From positions 1 through 64,000 of the forward strand of contig JAYGHB010000108.1 in the NCBI GenBank assembly GCA_034931985.1: a stretch of 64,000 nt of DNA. Reading direction: 5' to 3'. Made by a program: the position numbers and the translations under genes. Positions 44,746 through 53,847 of the stretch are shown piece after piece. Under the pieces are notes generated by a model. It worked only from the letters and a program-made list of their open reading frames with translations, was not told where the DNA came from and did not search any database. Each line of letters starts with the position of its first letter. The first letter of the stretch is position 1. This stretch comes from Halotia wernerae (GTDB taxonomy: Bacteria > Cyanobacteriota > Cyanobacteriia > Cyanobacteriales > Nostocaceae).

Positions 44746-44880
44746 TCTGCGTTTAAAAAAGTAGTCTTTTTAAACGCAGAGGGACAAAGAGTAAACGCAG
44801 CGAAAAGTTCTGTTCGCGTAGCGTCTCCGTCAGGAGAAAGAGGGTTTCCCTCTGTAGGAAACTTTTCAAGACAAAGTGAC
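44746..44880. repeat. Compound small-repeat region
   Basis: TCTGCGTTTAAAAA (44746-44759) pairs perfectly with TTTTTAAACGCAGA (44767-44780). It is followed by GTTCGCGTAGCGTCTCCGTC (about 44813-44832), a sequence also found near 59160 and, inverted, near 4578. These are dispersed Nostocales repeats without coding content. Confidence 0.75.
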
Positions 44881-45021
44881 CCAGAGTTTTGCCAAATTTA
44901 ATTCGCTACGAATGAAATGTTGTACTTAGTTTACACTTTTTTTAAGAATTTAGAGTTAGTGAAAAGTTAAGTCTTGTTTGGCTCAAAAACTGCATAACTT
45001 TTGACTCTTGATTCTAAACTT

Positions 45022-48000
45022 CTAGCCTACTGCACCCAAAGATTGCAGCGTCAAAATCGTCGCATCTGTTAACCCTTTCACGCCATTAATATTCATTCCC
45101 TCATACAGCCTTTTTGCCCTCAATAATTTGACGCACTTACCTGTTTTCACATGCCAAATTCTCACGGTTTGGTCTTGAGAACCACTAGCGACCACCTCTC
45201 CATCGGGACTAAAAGCTACGGAAGATACTAAATGTGTATGCCCAACGCAAACATGACGACATTCCCCTGTATTTACATCCCAAATTCTCACAGTTTGGTC
45301 ATGGGATGCGCTAGCAAGAGTTTGTCCATCGTGGCTAAATGCAACGGCAAATACCCAATTAGTATGCTCAGTTAATGTTTTGAGGCATTTACCCGTCTTC
45401 CAGTCCCATAGTTTCACTGTTTGGTCAGTGCTGCAAGTAGCGATAATTTGACCATCTGGACTAAAGATAGCTGAGTAAATCCGATTATTATGTCCTTGTA
45501 ATGTGCTGACACAACTACCTGTACAATAATCCCATAGTTTTAAAGATTGGTCAGCACTGGCGCTAGCTAAAATTTGTCCGTCTGGACTCCAAGCAATTCC
45601 CAATATTTTATCGATATGTTCGCTCAAGGTTTTGAGACATTGACCTGTGTTAATATCCCATAGCTTTACTGTACAGTCGGCGCTACCAGTGGCAAGGATT
45701 TTACCTTGGGGATGAAAAGCAACGGCATATAGCCAATCTGTATGTCCCAGCAAAATTTGGAAACATTGACCTGTAATAATGTTCCACAATCTCACTGAAG
45801 AATCTGTACTTCCACTGGCCAAAATTTGTCCCTCTGGACTAAAAGTAATTCCATAAATAAAGTCTGTATGTCCTTGCAAGCTTCTGATGCAACTGCCAGT
45901 TTTCCAATCCCATAGTTTTACTGTTTTGTCGTTACTACCACTGGCTAAAATTAACCCGTCAGGACTAAAAGCTACAGGAAATGCCCAATCTGTATTACCG
46001 TACCAAGTTTTCAAACATTGACCAGTATGACTATCCCACAGCCTAACACTTTGGTCTAAACTGACACATACCAGCGTGTGACCGTCTGGGTTAAAGGCGA
46101 CGGAACAAACTTCATTGGTATGTCCATATAAAGTTTTTATACAAGTATTGGTTTGGCAATCCCAAAGTTTTATAGTGCGATCGCCACTACCACTAACTAG
46201 GATTTCACTATTAGGACTATAGGCAATGGAGTAGACGCTGCTAGTATGTCCAGTGTAAGTTTGCAGACATTCACCTATATGATAATTCCAAATTTTAATC
46301 GTGCGATCGCTACTACCACTAGCCAGGGTTTGCCCATCTGAACTAAATGCCACCGAACGCACCCACCCTGTATGTGCTTTCAAAGTTCTCAAGCATTTAC
46401 CTTGACGCCCATCCCACAGTTTAATTGTGTGGTCAGCAGCGCTACTCGCCAAGGTTTGCCCATCCGGACAAAAAGCAACACAACGTACCCAATCTGTATG
46501 CCCTGTAAGCGTTTGCAAGCATTTACCCTCGCGGATATCCCAAAGTTTTACAGTCTTGTCGCCGCTTGCACTAGCTAAAGTCTGACCGTCAGGATTAAAC
46601 GCTACAGAAAATACCTCATGTTCATGTCCAGTTAACGTTTTTATACAAACACCATCCCGGACACTCCAGAGTTTCACATTCTGGTCAGCACCGCAACTCG
46701 CTAATATTTCCCCATCTGGGCTAAACACAACAGAACGTACCCAATTGATATGTCCTTGACAAATGAGCAATAATTTACCTGTTTTCACTTCCCACAGACG
46801 GACATGACAATCGGTGTCACAGGTAGCTAAAAGCTGCCCATCTGGACTAAAAGCAGCCGACAAAATATTACCTAATGTTTCCGTAAAAACACAGTAAAAT
46901 AAATCGGAGTCTGCAAAATTAACATCATGCAAGTTTACGCCCTGAAGATAAGCTTGCCAAACAGTTAAACCCGAAAAATCATAACCACTGAGGTCAATTT
47001 GTGCTTGATGCAGCAGATTTAAAACATTCCCTCCAGCGTAGCCCATTTCTTGGGGCGATTTGCCGCGTAGGTTTGAGAGGATTTGAGTCAGACAATTAGC
47101 GATGTTTTCCAAGCTGCCAAGTTCTGTAATTAATTTATTGATAATGGGCTGAAGAATCAGGCTCGTTTGAGTCTCTCGCACATAATCTTTAGCTTGCGCC
47201 TTAATTAGTGCATGACTTGTAAATCGGGGAGTAGGAGAAGAAATGTGCTTTTCTATGCCCCATGCCCTAATTTCTTCGCAAACTTGCTCAATTAACTGAT
47301 TGCTGACATACTCCATTACCACAGGTTGCTGAGTAAACCCACCAGCACTTTTTTCGATTACAGAACGCTTTTGCAAAGAACTCAACGATTCTAGTAGTTC
47401 GCGGGGTGAGACATTAGCCACAAAATCTGCTTGTAACTCTGGCAAGGAAACAGCTTCGCGGTTAATGGCTAACCAGTACATAATCTCTCGTTCCAAGACT
47501 GTGAGACGATGAAACTGTTGGTCAAGCAAGTCACGAATATCGTCAAATATAAATGTACCTTGCTGAGAAATTTCGAGAAATTGGGAAACATCACCATCAA
47601 AAAAGTCTCGGATGGAAGAGGCTACAATCTTGAGAGCCAGAGGATTACCACCATAGCGTGCAATTAAAACTTGCCATTGGTCTTCGGAGGCAGTAAATTT
47701 ACCTTTAACGTTAAATAATTCACGCCCTTCTGTTTCTAGTAACCCTGTAAGTTGCAGAGAACGCACTGGCAAACTATCCCCTTCATATTTAGCGAGTCCT
47801 TGGGGTTTTTCCCGTGAAGTAAGAATTAAACAACTTTGGTGGGAAGTTTCTGCCACACATTGCAGGAGTTGACCGTAACCTTCACATCCAGTACGATAAC
47901 GACCAGTGCGATCGCCTGCTTGTAAAATAGACTCAGCATTATCTAGAATAACTAGACAGCGCGACAAACGTAAATATTTGAGGAACAGCGAAATTCTACC

Positions 48001-48651
48001 GCTTAAATGATTTGGTAAATTTGTTTCTTGCTGTCCAGATAAAAACAGAATCAATTCTGCCAAAATATCTTCCACAGGTGGCGCATTGCGGAGACTGCGC
48101 CAAATTATGTATTGAGGAGAATGGAAAATTGATATATCCCCTCTGCTAATTTCTTGTGCTAGCTTAACGGATAGTGTCGTTTTACCAATTCCACCCATTC
48201 CCAGCAACGTAACTAGGCGACAATTTTCCTGCGTAACCCATCGCTTAACAGTTTCCAGTTCTTCACTCCGACCATAAAAAATCGAGACATCAGGTGCTTC
48301 ACCCCAATCTTGGGAAGGATGAAGTATCAAAGATGAAGTATGAAGTGAATTATTTTCATCCTTCATCCTTTTGCCTTCATCCTTTCTCTCAACAACTTCT
48401 TCCCAATTCAATCCCAGCACCCGACAGTAAGCTTTAAACGCCTCAGCATTAATCGCCTGTTTTCCGGCTAAGAAACGTTTCCAAGTTCCTTCTGATATAC
48501 CGACAGCAAGAACCCCGTTGTCTTGCCAAGAAACACCTAAAACTTCACTGGCTAATTCTATCCATCTAAAATCATCAACAGACCAACCCTTGTCACTTCT
48601 GGTTTGTTTAATTCTTGCGAGTCCCCGTTGAGAAGCTTTGAGAGTAGCCAC
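45022..48651 (-). CDS. NB-ARC ATPase with 14 WD40 repeats
   Basis: A 1209-aa protein, start codon GTG at 48651. The first 90 residues form a helical domain (KASQRGLARIKQTRSDKGWS, GISEGTWKRFLAGKQAINAE) of the kind preceding NB-ARC in cyanobacteria. NB-ARC: Walker A TLLGMGGIGKTTLSVKLAQE near 150, CLVILDNAESIL (Walker B) and GGNPLALKIVASSI. A winged helix and a short pentapeptide stretch (SGYDFSGLTVWQAYLQGVNL) lead to WD40 repeats from about 590 to the end: fourteen blocks ending in xLWD or xIWD, enough for two seven-bladed propellers. STAND ATPases of this build sense a ligand with the propeller and oligomerise. A linker at about 89-111 is encoded by short repeats. The effector domain is not evident. 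Confidence 0.92.
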   Translation of the reverse strand: MATLKASQRGLARIKQTRSDKGWSVDDFRWIELASEVLGVSWQDNGVLAVGISEGTWKRFLAGKQAINAEAFKAYCRVLGLNWEEVVERKDEGKRMKDENNSLHTSSLILHPSQDWGEAPDVSIFYGRSEELETVKRWVTQENCRLVTLLGMGGIGKTTLSVKLAQEISRGDISIFHSPQYIIWRSLRNAPPVEDILAELILFLSGQQETNLPNHLSGRISLFLKYLRLSRCLVILDNAESILQAGDRTGRYRTGCEGYGQLLQCVAETSHQSCLILTSREKPQGLAKYEGDSLPVRSLQLTGLLETEGRELFNVKGKFTASEDQWQVLIARYGGNPLALKIVASSIRDFFDGDVSQFLEISQQGTFIFDDIRDLLDQQFHRLTVLEREIMYWLAINREAVSLPELQADFVANVSPRELLESLSSLQKRSVIEKSAGGFTQQPVVMEYVSNQLIEQVCEEIRAWGIEKHISSPTPRFTSHALIKAQAKDYVRETQTSLILQPIINKLITELGSLENIANCLTQILSNLRGKSPQEMGYAGGNVLNLLHQAQIDLSGYDFSGLTVWQAYLQGVNLHDVNFADSDLFYCVFTETLGNILSAAFSPDGQLLATCDTDCHVRLWEVKTGKLLLICQGHINWVRSVVFSPDGEILASCGADQNVKLWSVRDGVCIKTLTGHEHEVFSVAFNPDGQTLASASGDKTVKLWDIREGKCLQTLTGHTDWVRCVAFCPDGQTLASSAADHTIKLWDGRQGKCLRTLKAHTGWVRSVAFSSDGQTLASGSSDRTIKIWNYHIGECLQTYTGHTSSVYSIAYSPNSEILVSGSGDRTIKLWDCQTNTCIKTLYGHTNEVCSVAFNPDGHTLVCVSLDQSVRLWDSHTGQCLKTWYGNTDWAFPVAFSPDGLILASGSNDKTVKLWDWKTGSCIRSLQGHTDFIYGITFSPEGQILASGSTDSSVRLWNIITGQCFQILLGHTDWLYAVAFHPQGKILATGSADCTVKLWDINTGQCLKTLSEHIDKILGIAWSPDGQILASASADQSLKLWDYCTGSCVSTLQGHNNRIYSAIFSPDGQIIATCSTDQTVKLWDWKTGKCLKTLTEHTNWVFAVAFSHDGQTLASASHDQTVRIWDVNTGECRHVCVGHTHLVSSVAFSPDGEVVASGSQDQTVRIWHVKTGKCVKLLRAKRLYEGMNINGVKGLTDATILTLQSLGAVG

Positions 48652-48940
48652 AATTTTTGAGTGCGTCCTAATATACCAAATCTGAATTACCGAGTGTCAC
48701 CTCAGCGTTACATATACAGATATATTTGCAGAATTATAATATTGATTGCAATAGCATAAAACTATGCGATCGCCAAGATCAGTTATCCTGATCCCAATCA
48801 AACCAAAACTGATCTTGGAAAGTTCCAGTTACATCACAAATAATTAACAAATGTAGAGAATTTATACACATCTTGAGAAAAGATGTAAAAAGTTGTGGTG
48901 ATGAGAGCAAAAATCACGTTTCGTCAATAACTAATAACCA

Positions 48941-49837
48941 ATGAGTTTTCATTCTGGAGAAATCGCAGTCCAAGCTCAAGCGAGGGTGCGAAATGAAGCA
49001 CAACGTCTGGGTAATGTTATCAGTAGCACCATCAAGTCATCCGCCCAGGAATTTCTTCGCACGCAACAATTAGCAGTTGCTAGCACAGTGGATACAAACG
49101 GCAGAGTTTGGGCATCTTTATTAACAGGACAACCTGGTTTCGTACAAGTCTTAAACACGCAAACAGTACAGATTAGTTTTACTTCCATACCTAGCGATCG
49201 CCTACACCAAAACCTACACAAAAATAATGATATTGGTCTATTAATAATTGATTTGGTAAACCGTAGACGTTTACGTCTGAATGGTAAAGCAGAGGTACAG
49301 CAAGAGAATATAAAAGTACAGATTCAGCAGACGTTTTTTAACTGTCCAAAATACATTCAGGTGCGTCACATAAAAAAAGCTGTAGCTGATTCACTAGAAA
49401 AACTTGAAGCTTTTACCAGAGATACTTTGAGTGAGACAAATCAGCTTTGGATAACCCAAGCCGACACCTTTTTCATCGCCAGTTTTCATCCAGAAAGTGG
49501 AGCCGATGCTTCCCACCGGGGAGGATTTCCGGGATTTGTACAAGTTTTGAACAGTCAAAAGTTAGTGTTTCCCGATTACTCTGGAAATAATATGTTTCAG
49601 ACCTTTGGTAACTTGATTGTGAATCCCAATGCAGGTTTATTGTTTATCGATTTTGCACAAGGTCACACATTGCAATTGACTGGTAAAGCCAAGATAATTT
49701 GGGATGTACAGAGATTAATTGAGTTTGCAGGGGCGGAACGTTTAGTAGAGTTTGATATTGAGCAGGTGTTGGAAATTAAAAATGCTAGTTTTCTGCGTTG
49801 GCATTTTGGAGAATATTCTCCTGTGAATCCTAGATAA
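48941..49837 (+). CDS. Pyridoxamine 5'-phosphate oxidase-like FMN protein
   Basis: A 298-aa protein with two copies of the PNPOx-like split barrel. AQEFLRTQQLAVASTVDTNG, RVWASLLTGQPGFVQVLNTQ and RRRLRLNGKAEV mark the first; TFFIASFHPESGADASHRGG, FPGFVQVLNSQK and GHTLQLTGKAKIIWD the second. Such proteins bind FMN or a related cofactor and reduce small molecules; no specific substrate is seen. Divergent from the NB-ARC gene. Confidence 0.85.
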   Translation: MSFHSGEIAVQAQARVRNEAQRLGNVISSTIKSSAQEFLRTQQLAVASTVDTNGRVWASLLTGQPGFVQVLNTQTVQISFTSIPSDRLHQNLHKNNDIGLLIIDLVNRRRLRLNGKAEVQQENIKVQIQQTFFNCPKYIQVRHIKKAVADSLEKLEAFTRDTLSETNQLWITQADTFFIASFHPESGADASHRGGFPGFVQVLNSQKLVFPDYSGNNMFQTFGNLIVNPNAGLLFIDFAQGHTLQLTGKAKIIWDVQRLIEFAGAERLVEFDIEQVLEIKNASFLRWHFGEYSPVNPR

Positions 49838-49866
49838 AACTAAAAGCCATACTAAATATTGCAATC

Positions 49867-50001
49867 ATGGCTTTAACCGCAATTCCCCTCGATCCATCGA
49901 TCGCTACTATTATTGTTCTCTATATCCTTAAAATCGGCTTGAATGTTTATTGTAAATATACCGATGTAGGTGACGGGGGAAATAAAATACAGATGCGATA
50001 A
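49867..50001 (+). CDS. Possible 44-aa membrane peptide
   Basis: ATG at 49867 opens MALTAIPLDPSIATIIVLYI with a single hydrophobic helix and a short polar end. There is no clear ribosome binding site and no known family, and it lies among repeats. It may be a chance frame. Confidence 0.2.
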   Translation: MALTAIPLDPSIATIIVLYILKIGLNVYCKYTDVGDGGNKIQMR

Positions 50002-50039
50002 CTAGCTCCTCCGGAGCGGCTTTCGCCAACGTTAAGCTG

Positions 50040-50143
50040 ACGTGAGTTCGATGAACCTCTCCCCAACCCCTCTCCGACGCGGAGAGGGGCTTAAATATCT
50101 TTAATTACCAACGAAAAATTAAGCCTTTAAATCCGTCGAACTC
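50040..50143. mobile_element. Deleted derivative of the 33637 MITE family
   Basis: ACGTGAGTTCGATGAACCTC starts the element as at 33637, and the interior CCGACGCGGAGAGGGGCTTA and TTAATTACCAACGAAAA match the larger copy. About 185 bp of its middle are absent. The right end keeps TCGAACTC but not the last four bases. ACGTTAAGCTG occurs both just before it (50029-50039) and at 50200-50210. Confidence 0.8.
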
Positions 50144-50348
50144 CTAGGAAACTAGATTGTTTCTTCTAAAGCATAACGAATGCCGTTCGTTGGAAGCTCA
50201 CGTTAAGCTGCGCGATCGCACTCCACTTGTAACCAACCACGGGCGATCGCAAAGCGCAGACTTGTCAGTTCGCATATCATCAAGAATACGATTTCCCGAC
50301 TCGTGAGTTGAGCCTACAATATAAAAAAGCAAGTTATCTGTAATCTCT

Positions 50349-50600
50349 ATGGAAAAGCTCAATATTAAAGAAGAAGCTCGAAAGCTAATTGATAAATTAC
50401 CTGCTAACTCAACATGGGATGACCTCATGTATGAGATTTATGTTAGGCAAGTTGTTGAAGCTGGACTTGCTGACAGTCAAGCTGGTAAAGTAATTTCCGC
50501 ACAGGAAGTTAGGGCAAAATTTGGACTACCAGAGTTTTCTGTTGGCTGCTTTTCCCGAATCGTGATGACTGCCATACACAACACCATTAGCTCAACGTAA
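50349..50600 (+). CDS. Orphan antitoxin-like protein
   Basis: An 83-aa protein: EKLNIKEEARKLIDKLPANS, TWDDLMYEIYVRQVVEAGLA, then SQAGKVISAQEVRAKFGLPE. The pattern matches small antitoxins paired with ParE/RelE toxins, which normally end shortly after the Gly-Leu-Pro motif. The last 21 residues look foreign, and no toxin frame follows, so it is an orphan with an altered C-terminus. Confidence 0.65.
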   Translation: MEKLNIKEEARKLIDKLPANSTWDDLMYEIYVRQVVEAGLADSQAGKVISAQEVRAKFGLPEFSVGCFSRIVMTAIHNTISST

Positions 50601-50818
50601 ATACCCGGATATATTTAGATACTTACGTATAGCCTACAATTTCAGGAAATTTTTCGCCAAATTCAACAGAAAAAAAGCATTTTAATTCCTTAATTCATTG
50701 ATGTGCGTTTTTGTCAAGACCAGTTTTACAAGTATCGCTTCGCTAGAAAACTGATCTTTTATTAGGTGGTGCGATCGCGCCATTCTAGAAAGAGAAAGAT
50801 CCCTACACGGAGTAAATC

Positions 50819-51253
50819 ATGACCCAATATCCTCTTGATATCGGTATCAAAGCAGTCCCCTTGAGGATGACAAGTGCCAACATTGTTAACTTCACTGCTT
50901 TTAAGAATGCAGCGAAGACTAATGTTTTTATGCCTTTTCCTTCCAGACTAATCCGGAATCAGTTTAGAAACGATGAGGTGAAACAAAAGGCTAAGTCTCG
51001 GTTGCAAAACACCCAAGAGAGTTTCAGGGCAGAAATTGCTGCTTTACAGCAAGAGTTGGCAATTGTCAAACAGGAAAAAGCTGAATTAGAAAGTCTACTG
51101 AAACAGAAGGAAGAAGCTAGGAAACTCCAACTTCAGGAGATGCAAATCGAGATTGATTTAAATAAATTTGCACGCCAGATCACAGAAATTACTCAAACTG
51201 ATTATTTTCAACAATTGCAGATAGAAGTTGAATCTCTTCGGAATTTTAATTAA
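50819..51253 (+). CDS. Coiled-coil protein of unknown function
   Basis: A 144-aa protein preceded by GGAGTAAATC. The N-terminal 50 residues are basic and Phe-rich (ANIVNFTAFKNAAKTNVFMP); residues about 60-125 form a long coiled coil (EIAALQQELAIVKQEKAELE, SLLKQKEEARKLQLQEMQIE). No family recognised. It precedes a MinD-like ATPase and a VMAP-type ATPase on the same strand with gaps of 175 and 48 bp, so a three-gene unit is plausible. Confidence 0.7.
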   Translation: MTQYPLDIGIKAVPLRMTSANIVNFTAFKNAAKTNVFMPFPSRLIRNQFRNDEVKQKAKSRLQNTQESFRAEIAALQQELAIVKQEKAELESLLKQKEEARKLQLQEMQIEIDLNKFARQITEITQTDYFQQLQIEVESLRNFN

Positions 51254-51428
51254 ACCGTGTCTACCTTGAAAACCATAGTTTTTTGGAATTAGAGTAAAGC
51301 CCAGAACTCAAGCCACGATCAAATAATATACTCTGCTTAAAAACTCCAGGTTTCAAAATGGACGGGATTTAATAATAATTTTAATTTCTACCAAATTGGG
51401 ATAATTACGAATTACGAATTAGTGTTCT

Positions 51429-52187
51429 ATGTCTAAAATTATTGCAATTCACTCATTCCGTGGTGGAACTGGTAAATCTAATTTAACAGCAAATTTAGCA
51501 GTAGTAACAGCACTTAAAGGAAACCGAGTTGCAATTGTAGATACAGACCTGCAATCTCCCGGTATTTATGCTCTATTTAGCATTGATGAGACAATTACAG
51601 GCAAAACTTTAAATGATTATTTGTGGAATCGCAGTTCTATTGCTGACACTGCTTGTGATGTTACTTCTCATCTGGGAATTGATCGGGGTAAGGTTTTTCT
51701 CATACCTTCCAGTATAAATGCTGACGAAATTGCCAAGATTTTAAGTGAAGGATACAACGTAAGTTTACTTAATAGTGGATTCCAAAGATTAATTAAAGAG
51801 CTAGAGTTAGACTACTTATTTATTGATACTCATCCCGGTCTGAGTCGAGAAACTTTACTGTCTATAGCTGTTTCTGACCTTCTAATTGTTATTCTCCGCC
51901 CAGACCGCCAAGATTTTCAAGGCACGGCGGTTACTGTCAATATCGCTCGTCAGCTTCAAGTCTGCAAGATGATGATGATAATTAATAAGACACCAAGCCG
52001 GATGGACTTTTTAGCGCTACAGCAAAAAGTAGAGAAAACTTATAATGTCCCAGTTGCAGGTATATTTCCACTTTCGGAAGATATGGCACAACTCGGTAGT
52101 AGTGGATTATTTTGTTTGCAATATCCCAACCATCCATTTAATCAAATGCTTCAACAGGTGGCAGATAAAGCAAGTTTAAACTGGTGA
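51429..52187 (+). CDS. MinD/ParA-like ATPase
   Basis: A 252-aa deviant Walker A ATPase: IIAIHSFRGGTGKSNLTANL with the signature Lys pair region, VAIVDTDLQSPGIYALFSID, YLFIDTHPGLSRETLLSIAV (Walker B) and LIVILRPDRQDFQGTAVTVN. Such proteins dimerise with ATP and position partners or regulate activity. It lies 48 bp before the VMAP-type ATPase. It is not beside min or par genes, so a role in division or partition is unlikely; a signalling role is inferred. Confidence 0.88.
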   Translation: MSKIIAIHSFRGGTGKSNLTANLAVVTALKGNRVAIVDTDLQSPGIYALFSIDETITGKTLNDYLWNRSSIADTACDVTSHLGIDRGKVFLIPSSINADEIAKILSEGYNVSLLNSGFQRLIKELELDYLFIDTHPGLSRETLLSIAVSDLLIVILRPDRQDFQGTAVTVNIARQLQVCKMMMIINKTPSRMDFLALQQKVEKTYNVPVAGIFPLSEDMAQLGSSGLFCLQYPNHPFNQMLQQVADKASLNW

Positions 52188-52235
52188 ATAAATAAAAAAA
52201 TATTTGGATAAGTTTATAAAAAGTAAAGAAAGAAA

Positions 52236-53666
52236 ATGGCAGAAATTATTCAAGAACAAGCGATAACATTTGAAACAGCTTTAAAAGTTGCAGATACAGC
52301 CGTATTTGACAAAACTAAAAGACATTTAAAAAATATTGAAGTAGCTGTACTTCGAGGAGCTTTGCTAGGTCAAAAATATGACCAAATTGCAGCAGAATCT
52401 GACTATGCTCCTGAGTATATTAAGCATGATGTAGGGCCAAAACTATGGCAGATACTTTCAGCTAGTCTGGGGGAAAAAGTTAGTAAAACTAATTTGATGG
52501 CTGTCTTAGCACAACGAGCATCTAAAGAGTTAAAAATTGAAGACTCTTCTTCATTTTCCAACTCTCTACTCCCTACTCCCCATTACCCCTTATCCCCAGA
52601 ATTAGAATCGCCAGTGGGACTCATACCATTGGACTCTGCTTTGTATGTAGAACGTCCTCCGGTAGAATCTCGCTGTTATGAAGAAATTACCAGACCAGGG
52701 GCATTAATTCGCATTAAAGCACCCAGTCAAATGGGTAAGACTTCTCTGATGGTAAGAATTCTGGCTCATGCCAAACAACAAAATTCTTCGGCTGTACGTA
52801 CCGTGGCTCTGAGCTTGCAGCGAGCAGAACGTTCTATTTTTAATGACTTAGATAAATTCTTGCGTTGGTTTTGTGCTTCTATTACTCGTAAGCTTCAGTT
52901 ACCGCATCGAGTAGAGGATTATTGGAGTGAAACTTTTGGCAGCAAAAGCAATTGTACTGCTTATTTTGAAGACTGTTTGCTGCCAGATATTAATGGTGTT
53001 TTAGTCTTAGCTTTGGATCAAGTTGATGAGGTGTTTTTACACCCAGAAATTGCTGATGATTTCTTTACATTATTGCGCTCTTGGTATGAAGAAGCAGCCT
53101 ATGGAGATAGCGGTAATCCTCTGTGGCAAAATCTCCGGTTAGTTATTGTCCATTCTACAGAGGTGTATATCCCTCTTGATATTAATAAGTCTCCCTTTAA
53201 TGTGGGTTTGGCGATTGAATTGCAAACATTTACACCTCTGCAAGTACTTAACTTAGCCCAACGTTATGGAATTCATTTATCTGAAGGTGAATTATCAGAA
53301 CTGATGCAGCTGGTGGACGGACATCCATATTTAGTACAACAAGCCTTATATCATTTAGCGCAGCAAGACTTAACTTTGAAGCAGCTAGTCCAAACAGCAG
53401 CTACAGATGCAGGTATTTATAGCAATCACTTGCATCGACATTTACGGAGTCTACAAGAACATCCTCAATTAGCACAAGCCTATGAACTAGCGATCGCATC
53501 ATCAATACCTATAGAGTTAGAACAGACTTTAGCATTTAAGCTACACAGCATGGGATTAGTAAAGCTGCACAAAAATCAGGTTATATCTAGTTGTGAACTA
53601 TATCGACAGTATTTTGAAGAAGCCTTACGCCATTTGCAAAAAACAACTCTTTTGCCAATCTTGTAG
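52236..53666 (+). CDS. VMAP-type HTH plus AAA ATPase
   Basis: A 476-aa protein of the same plan as the 39223-40596 protein. N-terminal HTH (EVAVLRGALLGQKYDQIAAE, SDYAPEYIKHDVGPKLWQIL), then an AAA_35-type ATPase: GALIRIKAPSQMGKTSLMVR (Walker A near residue 160), LVLALDQVDEVFLHP (Walker B with Gln in place of Glu) and SPFNVGLAIELQTF. The linker at about 104-123 (SSFSNSLLPTPHYPLSPELE) comes from CTCCCTACTCCCC-type repeat DNA inserted in frame. It follows the MinD-like gene. Confidence 0.87.
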   Translation: MAEIIQEQAITFETALKVADTAVFDKTKRHLKNIEVAVLRGALLGQKYDQIAAESDYAPEYIKHDVGPKLWQILSASLGEKVSKTNLMAVLAQRASKELKIEDSSSFSNSLLPTPHYPLSPELESPVGLIPLDSALYVERPPVESRCYEEITRPGALIRIKAPSQMGKTSLMVRILAHAKQQNSSAVRTVALSLQRAERSIFNDLDKFLRWFCASITRKLQLPHRVEDYWSETFGSKSNCTAYFEDCLLPDINGVLVLALDQVDEVFLHPEIADDFFTLLRSWYEEAAYGDSGNPLWQNLRLVIVHSTEVYIPLDINKSPFNVGLAIELQTFTPLQVLNLAQRYGIHLSEGELSELMQLVDGHPYLVQQALYHLAQQDLTLKQLVQTAATDAGIYSNHLHRHLRSLQEHPQLAQAYELAIASSIPIELEQTLAFKLHSMGLVKLHKNQVISSCELYRQYFEEALRHLQKTTLLPIL

Positions 53667-53847
53667 CAATCAGCAACCTTATCTGCCCAATGTGTATCAC
53701 CGTCTTGCTTTGCAGTAGAGTTGGCTTGCTTGTTCTAACCATTCTTTATTTTTTCAATTGTTCTAAATAAACAGCAACCCGTATCATAATGCTGTTACAT
53801 ATTTGTTAAGAATAGTTACAAGTTCTTAACACAAGGGAATATTTCTT

